Assembly (NCBI GenBank): GCA_018398765.1
Contig: JAHBMJ010004484.1
Coordinates: 17,501-79,971, forward strand
Origin: Chromera velia
Lineage: Eukaryota; Sar; Chromeraceae
Direction of reading: 5' to 3'
DNA: 62,471 nucleotides
Shown here: piece after piece, positions 22,701 through 34,200 of the stretch
How the letters are laid out: every line of letters begins with the position of its first letter
Numbering within the stretch: position 1 is the first letter of the stretch
Notes under the pieces: model-generated
What the model was told of the DNA's origin: nothing
Database searches by the model: none
Seen by the model: the letters and a program-made list of their open reading frames with translations, nothing else
Translations under genes and position numbers: made by a program

Positions 22701-24797
22701 CGTGACTTGGTGCCTTGTCTGAAGACTTTGAACTTATTCACAAAGAGAGGGGTGAGGGGGGGAGCGGAAGGGAGTTTGTTTTTGAATGCTCTGATGAGTG
22801 AAAATGCGCCCCCTTCTCTCGAGCGTGTGCTTTTGAACCTTGACTTTCCACTTGATGAGGATCTTCGTGCCATCTCGGAAGCGCGCGTTTCTGCCGTTCG
22901 GACTCTCGGGCTGACTTTGAAGCAACGCAAGCTTGTGATTTTTCTTCGTGATTTTCGAGCGAAATTTGACATTCTGGACTTGGACGTTTGTCTTGGGATG
23001 GGTGTAGACGCAGATGAAGGGACGATGAATGAAGGCTCAAAGCTCCTTGGTGAAGTCCTGCAGGCAGATCGTTTGAGCTGTGTTCGAACATTGAAGTTGC
23101 GTGCAACTAGGAGTGTGGTGGTTGATCTTGAGTTGGGCATTTTAGCAGAAGGGAAACGTGCTCTTTTGAGAGCTCTGAGGGTAGCAAAGCTCTCTCTTCT
23201 CTCCGAACTTTCGCTGCGCCAAATGGCGTTGTCCGACGCAGAGATGATTCTTTTGGGCGAGAGTGTGAGGGGAAGTAATTTGGTTGGGGTTCGGGTTCTG
23301 GACTTGAGTTTAAATCGGGAGGGAGACGGGAGCTTTGGAAGAGAGGGAATAGAGGGATTCATGAGGGGAGTGGTGGACAGTGAGGAGGGACTGCCAAATT
23401 TGACGGTGTTGGATATTTCGTATACGCGTGCGTCAGAAGCGGGAGGGGTGGTTGTTGCAGCTCTAGGGTCTGGAAAGCTGCCGTCTGTTGAGAGTTTGGG
23501 GCGGGAGAGAGAATTTGTTCGATTCACGTTTGATGAAGAGGACTTGAGGGTCTTGACGGAAGTTGTGAAAGAGGGAAAGCTGCCTGCTCGTTTGCGTGGC
23601 TTGGAGTTTGCTCTAGCCTCCCGAGGCATGTGCATCGATAGCTTGATTAGAGCCATTGCGGAGAGTGCGGTTGGTCTCCCTTTGTGCGTTCAGTCGCTGG
23701 AGTTGGGTGGAAGCACAATCGGGGAGGAGGCACTGACACTTCTAGCATCATGCAGTACTTTGGGTTCTTCCTCTGAAAGCAGACTCTGGGGATTGGAAGT
23801 TTTGGATCTGTGCGAATGCGGAATTGACGATTCCTTGGTGAAGAGACTGGGGGAAGTTTTTTCTGTTCACAAATGCCCCAACCTGACTTTTCTGGATCTG
23901 CAAGGTAACCAGTTCAGCCCAAAAGGCTTAAAGGATTTCGTTGACATTCTTCATCCCGATTCACTTCCCAGAATCAGTGAGCTTTTGTTGAACACTGTCT
24001 ACAATGAAAATCCAGCATGGCTTCCAGTGGTTGTGTCTGGGAAGGTGCCCTCTCTAGAAAGGATGTCTGAAGGGATCTCGGAGGAGAATTCCTTTCTCTT
24101 ACTTGGTGCAGATGAAGTGCAGATTTTGGCGGAAGGTATTCGTCATAGCAGATTCCCACCCCGTCTCCCTAGCATTGGTTTTGGATTGTCGAGTGAAGGC
24201 AACGGCATCAACGTCGACCCTTTGATCGAAGCCATTGGCGAGAGTGGGGTCGGAGTTCCCCGATGTGTCTGGGCTCTGAGTTTCAGCGGGGGACGGCTGG
24301 GGGAGGAGGCATTGGCTTGTCTGGCAGCCTCTGGTTCGGAGTGGTCGTCAAGAGGGAAACTCTGGGACCTTGAACGCCTAGAGCTTTCCTCCTGTCAAAT
24401 TGGAGACCAGACTCTCAAGAGGCTAGCCGAGGTCTTTTCTGCACACGGGTGTCCAAAATTGATGGATCTGGATCTCTCCAAGAACAGAATCAGCCTGGAC
24501 GGCTTATCGGCCTTCCTCGACACTCTTCTCCCCACACCCTTCCCGAGTTTGCAGCAAATTCGGTTGGACGGACAGATACCGGAAGGCGTAGAGGATTCTC
24601 GAGAGGGGGGGGTATCAGAGAGGAGTCCAGAAAGGCCCCAGTGGAGTGACAAAACTGTGGAGACCATCAGAGAACGTGCTGTCTCACAGAAGAGGATACC
24701 TTCACGGGCTGTTTTAGTAACAAACATTCCTGATGGTAGCGGTGTTAATTGGGAGTCCATTAAAAACCGCTCAGGGCTATTCCTAATTCTACATTGA
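19759..24797 (+). CDS. Leucine-rich repeat (RNI-type) protein, seven exons
   Basis: Predicted exons: 19759-19899, 20148-20249, 20446-20500, 20860-20937, 21428-21544, 21817-21900 and 22288-24797. All junction phases agree and the total is 3087 nt (1028 aa). Start is ATG 19759. The body consists of ribonuclease-inhibitor-like LRRs, for example 'LPSLERLSLKGNPLG' across the last intron, 'LLHLDIENTGIDAEGL' and 'LTFLDLQGNQFSPKGL'. Two similar ~300-residue halves repeat the order 'EAL..LA...', 'LCECGIDD' or 'SSCQIGD', and 'GEVFSVHKCPNL' or 'AEVFSAHGCPKL', indicating internal duplication. No NACHT, kinase or membrane segment was seen. Such proteins usually act as protein-interaction scaffolds. The first two exons carry no clear LRR and are the least certain. 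Confidence 0.75.
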
Positions 24798-25800
24798 AAG
24801 ATTCCAGTATGCATCACTGCATGCATTTAACATTGCATTATACAGTAGGTTGTACGTACCAGAATTTGTATATCAACAACTTTAATGAAATATGCGTATG
24901 CATGCTTAATCAAGGAATCAAACTTATGTATGCCTAATTAAGCGACCAAACTTGTTAAATAATTAAGTTTTCAATATTTTGAAGCCATTTTTACATCAAT
25001 GACAATTGATCATAATTTTGTCTAATAATTACAGTCTAAATTTGCAGTTTATTCCAAACCTGTGATACATAAATCTTTGTATGCAAGTTTGAATTGCTTT
25101 TCTATTTAATTTCGATTTTAGTTTTTTAAGCTGTTTTATTTTAATTTTTCTAGATTTTTTAGTTTAAGAGAGAGAAGAGATGAAACTCTGCTAACTAAAT
25201 TTATTTTAACGAAGACGCGCTCGACGCTGCTCAAACGATGCATACAATCATACTCATCTTACAAACCATATAAAATAATGTGATTGCGTCGTCATTACAA
25301 AATCAACTTTAATCAAGCCATCAACAGCATCATTGTGACATGAATCATTGTGACATGATTGTGTCTGCTCTTCTTATTATTTGCTTAATATTTTGCCAGA
25401 ACAATTTTGTTTTCAAATTAAATTTAAAGGTTAGTTTAAAGGTCGTGGATAGATATCGTCGATAATACCAAAGAATACTGTATATCTAATTGTACAACTA
25501 AAAGCCTAAGACCCTAACATATTTCTAATCATTTGTCTGATTATGTTTTGAAACTAGTTTTGAAAGTGTTTTGCAGCCTCAATTTATATGATTGGTACAG
25601 CTCATCGAACCCCTCATTCGTTCAGTCTCGGCGCACTCACGTCTCACTGCTAATCCCACTTTGTCAGCATATACTACCATATAGGTCAAACAACCGTAAC
25701 AATATGATTTGTTTTTAGTACTCACAGTGGGTACTACAGCTTCCTGGGCTGGCATAACGAGCTACTGAGCGCCTGTATTGTCCCAAGTATTGTCCGTTTT
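24798..25800. other. AT-rich intergenic stretch between convergent genes
   Basis: About 1 kb of AT-rich sequence between the LRR gene and the minus-strand gene at 25801. One TGCATGCA box lies near 24818. Nothing else recognised. Confidence 0.6.
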
Positions 25801-27165
25801 CTAATCAGTTTTGCATACGATGGCGTTCTCCGTTCCATGTTCAACCATTGTTGTCATTCTTATCTTGCTGTTGCGCCATTCTTCGCACACAGAGAACGTA
25901 TCCAGAGATTCGGGATGCTCTCTGTCGTACGGAATTAGCTGGACTGGTTCGAGTCCTTTCTGCTCTCTCACAGAATCCAGTTGAGAGACGATGGCAGCAC
26001 ATGTCAAGGGTATCCCTGTGAGGTCCCCAGCGTCCCCCCCTTCCCACATGCCCTCTGCTCTTAGCTCGGTTACCAAACGAGCAGACGCTGCCCTGCTGGT
26101 GTTGAGTCCCATCTGGAAATTCAGTCCATTGGTCATGTCTCGACCGGTGGTTGGGTGGAGCTCTGACCGCAATTCTAGCAGGAGGGCACCCGCAACGAGA
26201 GCCAGGAAGGCATTGGGTGATTCTTTTCCGTTCTTCCAAATTTGGACAATCTGGGGCACCAGCCCAGCGTCAACGACAGTCCACGCAGTGTGAATATCGC
26301 AGATGACACTGCAAAGAACGGTGAGCACCTCTGTTGCAGTGTTGCAGTCCGACTCAAAGTTCGTCAGCAGGTGACAAATGGACTGAGCAAGAACAGACTT
26401 TTCTCCCCCATGCACACGATGTGCAATCGCTAGGCCAACACTGAACGACGCCCACCGCTCTGCCATGGTCAGATTGGTCAAGAGCACACTTGCAGCTCGT
26501 CCCCCATCGGGGGCTCTCAGTGCTCTTCCCACACAGAGCAGGAGACAGTCTGCCGGGGGAGGGGGGAGAGTATCGTTGCGCCTTCGGAATTCCGAGGGGT
26601 CGAATCCCTCGTAGAACTCGTAGTCCGCCAGCCTGTCGAAACTGGCGTCTACAAGCAGACGAGCGGCCCACATCGCGAACTGAGGGGACCTCCGCATCCA
26701 TGTGCCCACTGCTCTCTGAATGAGCAGAGGCAGCCCAGGCGGCAGGGCAGCCCAATACCCCCCAAGAATCCCGTGCGGGGCATAGTGCTTCACCATGGCT
26801 CTTCCTACTGTAGTCAAAGTCTGAACGTCCTCTAGAGCCTCTTCACCCTCTCCGGCTGCCTTCTCAAGTCTCTCTATGCGGACTGTGAGTAGCTTGCCGA
26901 ACTCCCTTGCCGCCTCATTCCAGTCTGCTATGTGCCTCTCCTCATAGGGCCTTCTCAAATCTGGGGGGTCTCTGTTTTTGCCTGCGTGGACGAGCCGAAT
27001 CAGGTCGGCAGAGCTACACAGCAAGCGGAAAGCTTTACACACAGCTGAGAGTGAGAGGAGCTCCAAAGGCCCTGAGAAGTCACGAACGAGAGACGTGGTG
27101 AATCTGCGCTCCTGGTCGGGCGCAAAGAGGGGCGTGTTCAGAAGGAGAGAGGTCTGCAGAGCCAT
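25801..27165 (-). CDS. Helical-repeat protein with possible N-terminal F-box
   Basis: Intronless frame of 454 aa. ATG 27165 is chosen; the frame upstream has only a GTG. Residues ~15-60 ('LVRDFSGPLELLSLSAVCKAF' without its last residue, then Leu-rich) resemble an F-box, with a Leu-x-x-Leu-Ser-x-Val-Cys-Lys-x-x core. The rest is alpha-helical with many Leu/Ala pairs ('MWAARLLVD', 'ALVAGALLLELRSEL'), compatible with an ARM/HEAT-like solenoid. F-box proteins recruit substrates to SCF ubiquitin ligases. The F-box call is tentative and no catalytic motif is seen. Divergent from COA4, 582 bp away. Confidence 0.65.
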   Translation of the reverse strand: MALQTSLLLNTPLFAPDQERRFTTSLVRDFSGPLELLSLSAVCKAFRLLCSSADLIRLVHAGKNRDPPDLRRPYEERHIADWNEAAREFGKLLTVRIERLEKAAGEGEEALEDVQTLTTVGRAMVKHYAPHGILGGYWAALPPGLPLLIQRAVGTWMRRSPQFAMWAARLLVDASFDRLADYEFYEGFDPSEFRRRNDTLPPPPADCLLLCVGRALRAPDGGRAASVLLTNLTMAERWASFSVGLAIAHRVHGGEKSVLAQSICHLLTNFESDCNTATEVLTVLCSVICDIHTAWTVVDAGLVPQIVQIWKNGKESPNAFLALVAGALLLELRSELHPTTGRDMTNGLNFQMGLNTSRAASARLVTELRAEGMWEGGDAGDLTGIPLTCAAIVSQLDSVREQKGLEPVQLIPYDREHPESLDTFSVCEEWRNSKIRMTTMVEHGTENAIVCKTD

Positions 27166-27747
27166 GTCGGAAGCCTGTGAGTTTATTGGGATTTGTGGAA
27201 GCACAGAGGCTCTTGAGTTCCAATTCTGGGACCAGACGAAGTCACCACATGCACCTTTAGAGGACTTCAGAGTCGACAGAATGAGGACCTCTCAAACGAC
27301 ACGGCGTCAGATGCGCTCCGGGGTCTGAGACGACAAACGTTGTGCCGCGTTGCTATGCACTGCACAGCTCTTTATCTGCTTTTGCTTGACGCAGCTCCGA
27401 CTCAGATGGGCGACGTCGATCGATCATTGTCAAAATTGTCAGAAAAAGGTCAGACAATTTCATGCACATCAGCAGCACATGCAGTTTCGGAGGCGGCGCG
27501 ATCGAAGGGGCGGTGCGCATGCGCGTGGCGGCGCGCGCGACTCATGCAGCGCCGCCGCCGCAAGTCAGTGTTGCAGTTGCATGCACTGAAAGGAAACGTG
27601 TTTGAAGAGTGTCATCTCTGAAGCTTTTTGTGCTCAAGAAAGAGAAACGGCTACGTATATGTATAAGTGGTTATCACTCCGATCGACTGACCAGATGGTT
27701 TGGCTTGAATAAAGTCCGGGAGGTTGAGAAACATAATTGTCTTTCCG
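27166..27747. promoter_or_regulatory. Probable bidirectional promoter region
   Basis: 582 bp between divergent genes. A GC-rich core at about 27492-27562 contains GCGCATGCGCG and several GGCGGCGC/GCGCCGCC inverted blocks capable of hairpin formation. Another GCATGC lies near 27578. Promoter role is inferred from position and composition. Confidence 0.45.
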
Positions 27748-28162
27748 ATGGCCGGCCTCGGTTCTCTCCGTTCTCTCTTCGGAGACGTCCTGCAGCCGTC
27801 TCATACCAAACAGGCGCAGCAGAAGCAGGAGTCGTCACCTCCACAGCAGCAGCAGGAGTATGAACACGAAGATGTCGATGACAAAGTGCGGCAGACCGGC
27901 TGTGAGAAGGAATACGCAGCTTTGGATGACTGCGCATGTGACAACGACAGGTGAGACGGGCAATGAGATTCTGTCCCTAGCTCCCTTCATCAGTCTGACT
28001 TCCCCTCAAAACTCTGTCACTGCACTCCTTCCCAAACCACCTCTCCGTTCTATGCTCTGTGTATGTGGTTGCAGAAATTGGAAATACTGCCAGAAGGAGC
28101 TTGCAGAATTTAAAAGATGCTTCGACAAGAACAAACTTCAGGAGCAGGCTGGGTCGAAGTGA
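27748..28162 (+). CDS. COA4: Cytochrome c oxidase assembly factor 4 (twin CX9C)
   Basis: Two exons, 27748-27950 and 28075-28162, joined in phase 2 across AG|GTGAGA and TTGCAG, give 96 aa. The CHCH core has two exact CX9C motifs: 'CEKEYAALDDC' in exon 1 and 'CQKELAEFKRC' in exon 2. An Asn-Trp pair sits before the second, in the place of the Asp-Trp of animal COA4. The N-terminal half is Gln-rich and disordered. COA4 is imported into the mitochondrial intermembrane space by the Mia40 pathway and supports complex IV assembly. ATG 27748 was chosen because the upstream in-frame codons have no ATG. The next gene on the same strand starts only 81 nt after the stop. Confidence 0.85.
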
Positions 28163-28243
28163 CTGAGCTCAGCAAGGCAGAGTCCCTCCAAACTTATTTT
28201 TTGTTGTAGTTCCCCTTTCTTGAAAGCAGAGAGGTCAGGTCCC

Positions 28244-31200
28244 ATGCACGGAGGGGTTGATTTCAAGGGGTTGTCCGTGTGTTTCACGGATGCGAGCACG
28301 GAATCCTCCTCAAGCGCTGATGAGGGCCCACTAGGGGGAGGGGGGCACAAGCTCCCCTTCATCAAGTCTGTGTCTGCCTCCCGAATATTCGGAACCAGTC
28401 CGCATCTCCAGGCCGAGCCCTCACAGTCAAAGTCTGTTTCCTTGCCGCGAGATGTAAAGTCTCGCGGTTGTTCTCTCTTCGGTGTGGGGAGCAACGGGGC
28501 CCTTTTGGGGGGTGAGGAGGAGGAGGAAGGAGGAGAACCTGCTCCGTTCGACTTCGGGGGCTTTTCCGCTTGTGATTTGATCAAGTCCGTAGTATGTCCC
28601 GCAAATTCCGCGGTTGTTTCGCTGGAAGGTTCCAGGAGTTTGGGGAACTCTGCGGCTGCCGTTCAGCCCCTGAGTGTGCTCCCCCCAAGTGAGGGGGGTG
28701 AAAGGGAGAGAAAAAAGTTCCGTGACAGCATTGGGGAGTGGGCAGCTCGTAGGGCCTGGCAGAGGCCAGAGCGAAAGGGGGGGGAGGGGACAGAGGCGGT
28801 TGCTCGGGACTTTCTCCTCCCTCCAGGACACAAACAGGTGCAGGGGGAGGGCCGAAGAAGAAGTATGAGGGGGGAGGGAGATGAGAGAGCCAAGTCTTAT
28901 TGGGGGATGGGAAGGGATATCCTTCTCCCCTTGCCTCTCTGCCCGGTCGGGACAACCGATCTTCCCGGGTTTGGGTGGGATGATGCGGCCTGTGTGCTTC
29001 CCTCACGACCTGCAGAGTTCAGCTCCACAGTTGACGTCCTCTGTGAGAGCGTTACAGAGGAGCACAACTGCGCAGGGCTGTCGTTCCGCGTGGGAGCAGA
29101 GAGAAGGAGACGAATGCGGCACCTTGTGGGGGGGCGAGGAGAGGTGGGGGAAGGTGTGCAGAAAATAGCGAATACAGAAGAGTTGGGTCGTTCTGTCTGG
29201 ATGCAGGGGGGTGAGAGTGCTGCGAGCCTCTTTCTGCGTGCGTCAGCCGAGGCCCTTCTCGGCCGTCCGTGCGCTCCCTTTGTCCAGTCATGTGCCGGCG
29301 TGGATGTACCGGCATCTGAAAGTGCTCTCTGTCGTTTTGATCCTCTCAGTCTATTTCTCGAGATTGACAGTAGGAGAGGCGCAAGCAGGACGGGAAGGAG
29401 CCCAACGTCAGAAGAAGAAGACCTGAGGGGGGGGACAGGGGCAGAGAGGAGAAAGTTGATGGGGAGAGACGACGCACGCCTCTTGTGTGTTTCTGCGTTC
29501 GGGTCTGATGGGCTGTTGAGGGCGGCTGGTGAGGAGATCGCGAGGTCAGAAGAAGAGCAGCGAGCGATGGCGAGAGCGGAAAAGCAGAAGAGTTCCGCGC
29601 ACTCACAGACAGACAGACATACAGAGAAAAGCAGGGAGGCAAGCAGGCAGATAGACAAAGAGAGAGAGAGAGAGATAGAACACAGCGCGCCTGCCCAGGG
29701 AGGAGAGATGCGAGAGGAAGGGAGGGAGGGAGCACGCGAGCATACGACACTGGGATCAGGAATTAAGGCAGAGAGCATACGACCTCTCCCTTCCTCTTAT
29801 TGTCCTGTTCGGTCTTTCTCTCTTTTCTTCTCTTCTCTTCTCTTCTCTTCTCTTCTCCTGAATGCAGCGTTGCCTCCCTGGCCATGCAAGTGCGAACGGC
29901 CGGAAATCGAGAGGGTCCTTCTTTGGTCTCAGTCTCTTGCTCGGTCCGTCTGTGAGTGAGTCTACCTTTCCGTCTCACTGTCTGCCTGGCAGAGGACCTC
30001 CCGCCCGTAAACATAGGAAGATTGCTTCAACGCACATTGATTAGTGAACGCATATCCCTTGCATCATCGCAATTCTTTCAGCTGCCCTTGTTTTGTGCAG
30101 TGAAACTTTTTCTGCACTTGTCCGTTGGTTTTTCTGCAAGACAGGTAGCATGAGAACGAGATTGTTTGTTTTGCGTTGCGCGTCATCTTCCGCAACTTGA
30201 AGCAAGCCCGTGCTTCCTTCTGCCTCGAGTTTTCTTGCAGCCTCTCCAGCGAGCAGTCCGTGACGCTTCGGTTGCCTTCGAGGAGGCAGTCGGGAGAAGT
30301 CTGGAGAGCCTCAGTGCGAGAGCGGAACGACAGAGAGGAACAGAAGGGGAGAATGGGGACGAGGTCTCCCTTTTTGCAGGACTCCTTCTGGGTTGGTCCT
30401 GGTAGTGCAGTGGTGTGTGTGGATTCAAATTGAATTGAGGGAACCTAGTACATAGACAGACCGATGTTGGGTGGAGGGTAGAGAAGGTTAGACTGGTAGG
30501 CAGCCAGCTAGACAGAAGGGGAGAGAGGAAGAAAGACGCTGACAGACATGCCGCATGATTCTCAAAGAGCTTTGAGATCTTCCCCCCTCACCCCCTTTTT
30601 CTAAAGAGGTCTGTCTCTGAGTGTCCTCTCCGACCCCCGACTGCCCGACTGACTGCACACCGACGGACTCACGAGGGAGGGCCATCCGGGTGGTTGAGTC
30701 AACCTTACAGGAGCCGGGACATGCCACGGCTGGGCAGGTGGATGAGACAAAGAGAAAAGAGAGACAAGAAAAACCCAAAATAGATACGTCGAAAGAGGAA
30801 CAGAAAGATGAGAGAGAGCCTTCCTTCAATCTTCTCTCATCGAGTGGCGCTTTGTGTTTCTTGGTCGTTTTTGTTATCAGACGTGAGCGGCACGGGGGCC
30901 TCCTTTTTATCTTCTCCCTTTTGTGTGTGCAGCCCAGCTTCGTCCGTGGGTCCCTTACCTTGAGAAGCTTGTCGCAGTCTCGCGGGCACTGGGCGACTTT
31001 GCGTCCTTTGCTGCCGCTGGTGAGAGGAGGAGGATTTCGAGAGAGAGAAACGGCACGGGCAGGGGCAGGGGGAGCGAGGAGCTTGGGGCGGCAGTCGGCA
31101 TCCTGGCTTCTCTCGCGGGGGGTGAAGCAGCAGGTGGCAGTTTGTTGTCTAACGTCGTGGAGGATTCGGGTCTCCTTGCTTCAGCCCTGAGTCCCCTCCT

Positions 31201-34200
31201 TGATGCAACCCGCAGGTGGCTGTCGAGTCTCGGCAGTGACCCGGAGGCCGTCTCTCTCCTTCCTCTCCTCCCGCACCATCAAGCCCTGCGGGATTTGCGT
31301 GTCCGCTGTCTGGTGCCTTCCGGATCCTCGCCTTCCTCCTTCCAAGCTTTGTGGGGACACTCCGGGAGCTCTGTCTTCTCCTCACTCGACCTCCTGTCGT
31401 TTTTGAAGAAAAATTTAGAGGGGGCGACCTGCCTCCTCAGTGAGCTGCAGACGTATAGCCCGCGTCGGTTTGCGATTGTTGCCGCTGCCGGCCGAGCTAT
31501 TGCCGCGGCACTGTCGGGACGTTCGGGGAAGTCTCCCAAGGGAGAGGCCGAGAGGATCGCGGGGCCTTCAAATGATGAGTCTCCTGTTGAAAGAAGAGAA
31601 AGGCAGCAGCAGCAGGCTGGAATGACTGACGAGCAGCAGCAGTTGCTGACAGAAATCGAGTCCCTGCTTGAGGCAGATCGCCTGCAGGCGGCTGAGGTCT
31701 CCCCCTCCCTACCCCCCTCTGCTCCTCCTCCAGCATCAGCTCCTGCTCCTCAAGAAGGGAGTGGGCGTGTTCCCTCCCGTCTTTTTGGGTGTTCTGTTGG
31801 TGCATGCATCTGGAGGGGGGATGATGAAATGGATCCGCGGGAGGGGGGAGAGGAGGTGCGGCCTCCTTGGTTGTCTGCATCTGAGTTCGGGTTGCTGCGT
31901 TCTCTCACGAATGGAGGGGGTGTCTTGGAGTCTCTTTCGGACAGCTCTTCGTTGTCTCTCGTGGACCTGCAGGCCGACATTCAGAGGGCAGAAGAAGAGG
32001 CGATCCAGAGACTGCGAGTGTATGCAAAGTCGGCTTCGACCTCTCTTGCAAAACAGGTTCCGCTACTGGTCGGTCAGTCAGTCGTCACGTCAAATGGGAA
32101 CGCAGACAGATTGACAGACTAACTGTTAGAGAGGAAGTGGGTGGGTGGATACGTGTGTGCGCCGTTCTCCCTCTTATGTGAGTGAGGCCACGAGGAGTTC
32201 AAGCAAAGAAGGGGGCATACCATTTTGTCAGAGAAGTGAGTGGGGTGTGATCATAACCAGAAGGAAGAAGCGTTTGAGTACTCCCTGCTGCGGACAGTCG
32301 ACATGTTTGGTGCCTTTTGACGGTTCGCGAAGATTCTTTGACTTTTTTTCTTCCGTCTGGCGCTCATGTATTCGGTTTCGTATCTGGGTGAGAGCACGTT
32401 CCTTCAGTTTCTTCTCATGCTCTCATCTATTCTTCCTCTCCTCCCCGTGTGCAGAACCCGCCGAGAACCCCCGCTGTACAAGTCCCTCAAGCTGGAGCGG
32501 CTGAGTCTGGTGCTCCGGTCCCGCGAGCTCCGTCAGAAGCTGCTGCCGCTGGTCGGGGGAGTGGCCCTGAGGCGGATAGGGCCGCTCCGGAGGGAGGTGG
32601 GTCGGGGACACTTGGGGAGGGCCTAGAGACTGGTGAGGGGGACCAGGGGGGCAGGACAGAGGGGGGTGTTGCGGCAGGGGCACAAGGAGACAACGGCAAA
32701 TCTGTGGGGGGTCTGGAAGGAGTGCAGGTGGATGCGGGACGTCTGAGGGAGGAGGTGCGGGCAGAGATGCGCGATGAGTGGACGGTCGGTCGGTCTTGAG
32801 ACAAGAAGGGGTGGGGAATGGGAGAGAGTGATCCTTCGACCCATTCATTCATGGGCGGGCGTCGGCTGTGTCTTTCTTCTGTTCTTTCCACGGCACTTGC
32901 CATGTGCGTGCTTGTCGCGCATTTGAACGTCGTTGCAGTCCTCTTCATCTTTTGAAATGTTCGCATGCAGAATTCTTTTTTTTTCTTGTCATTGCATTGC
33001 GCAGGCAGGTCCTCTTCTCTTCTCTTCTCTTCTCTTCTCTTTTCTCTTCAGAACTTCCAGTACTTTTTTTCAGGGCGTCAGCCAACGTAGAAAGATGACG
33101 AACGGAATTCTACAAGATTCAGCAGACTTCTGTTCAAAAGCGAGGGCGCATGGACCTTCGGACGCCCCCGCATTCTGTCTGTGCGTGTTTTTCCTCTGGT
33201 TTTCTGTTGTCTTGATTGTACTTGCATACTGTCCCGCTCGGTGTTGTGCAGAGAGAGAGTGAAGAGCTCGACGCACTCACCTTGGCACTCAGGTGGAGAC
33301 TGGAGCGACTCAGATTGCAGAGAAAGAGGTCGGTTCCCGCATCTTTTCTCCCCTCCCTTCCTCTCCTCTCCTCTGCTCTCCTTTGAATTTGAGTGTGACG
33401 AGAGAGCAGTCTCAAGATAGGGGGAGGATGAGACTCTTCTTTTGCGATCTCTCTGCTCATCCGTTTACCCTGCCCCCCGGCTCTCTCTCTCTCTCTCTCT
33501 CTGTGTCCGTGTGTGCAGGCTTCCCTTCCTGAGAGAAGCCCTCGACCCCCAGGCAGGAGGAACGGGAGAGAGAGAGAGACCGGCTGCTGAGGCTGCAGGG
33601 GCGCCTTTTGAGAGGCGGACTGGTCTCTATAGACCGCAAGGGGGGGGTGTGAGGGGGGAGACGGCGGAGACTTCCATGCCGATCGGTGCGGCCATAGCGG
33701 AGGGGGAGGAAGAGGAGCTTCTTGTGGAGAGGGAAGGGACGGGAGGGGATCAAGAGGAGAAAGGAGGAAGGGGGACCAGATCCGGTCTTCCTCAATCGTC
33801 CGCTTTGGTTTCTGCAGGCGTGTCTGCATGTCTCCAGGGGGACGCATCAGAGAGCGTGCTGACATCTGAGCAGAGAACATCTTTCAGACCCCCCCAAACA
33901 AGGAAGCAACCTGCAGAGAGTGCGGCTGGGTTGGGAACTGTTGGGGAGGAGAGTGCTATGTTAGAGGGGGTTTCTGCTCCTTTGTCCGAGGTGGCCTCAG
34001 AGGAGGAAGAGGGGGGAGAAGGGGTTAGAGAGGAAGAGGAGGATAGACAGTCGTTCGAAGACGACTTCCATTCAGCCTCCTCAGAGGGACACCGGGGAGA
34101 CGGTCTCTCTGTCTCCGAATCCATCCGATCAGATGTCTCGGTGCCTGGATCGGCAGCGACAGAGGAAAGAGAGAGACGGGCAGAGAGGGCGTTGCGGTCG

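Noticed and set aside
28220-28243. Start of the GCP-like gene at 28220
   Set aside because: The codon is TTG. The first in-frame ATG is 28244.
29600-29860. Continuation of the first GCP exon
   Set aside because: The frame stays open by chance through GACA and GAGA repeats. A donor at 29529 and a phase-matched micro-exon at 29868 give the conserved sequence.
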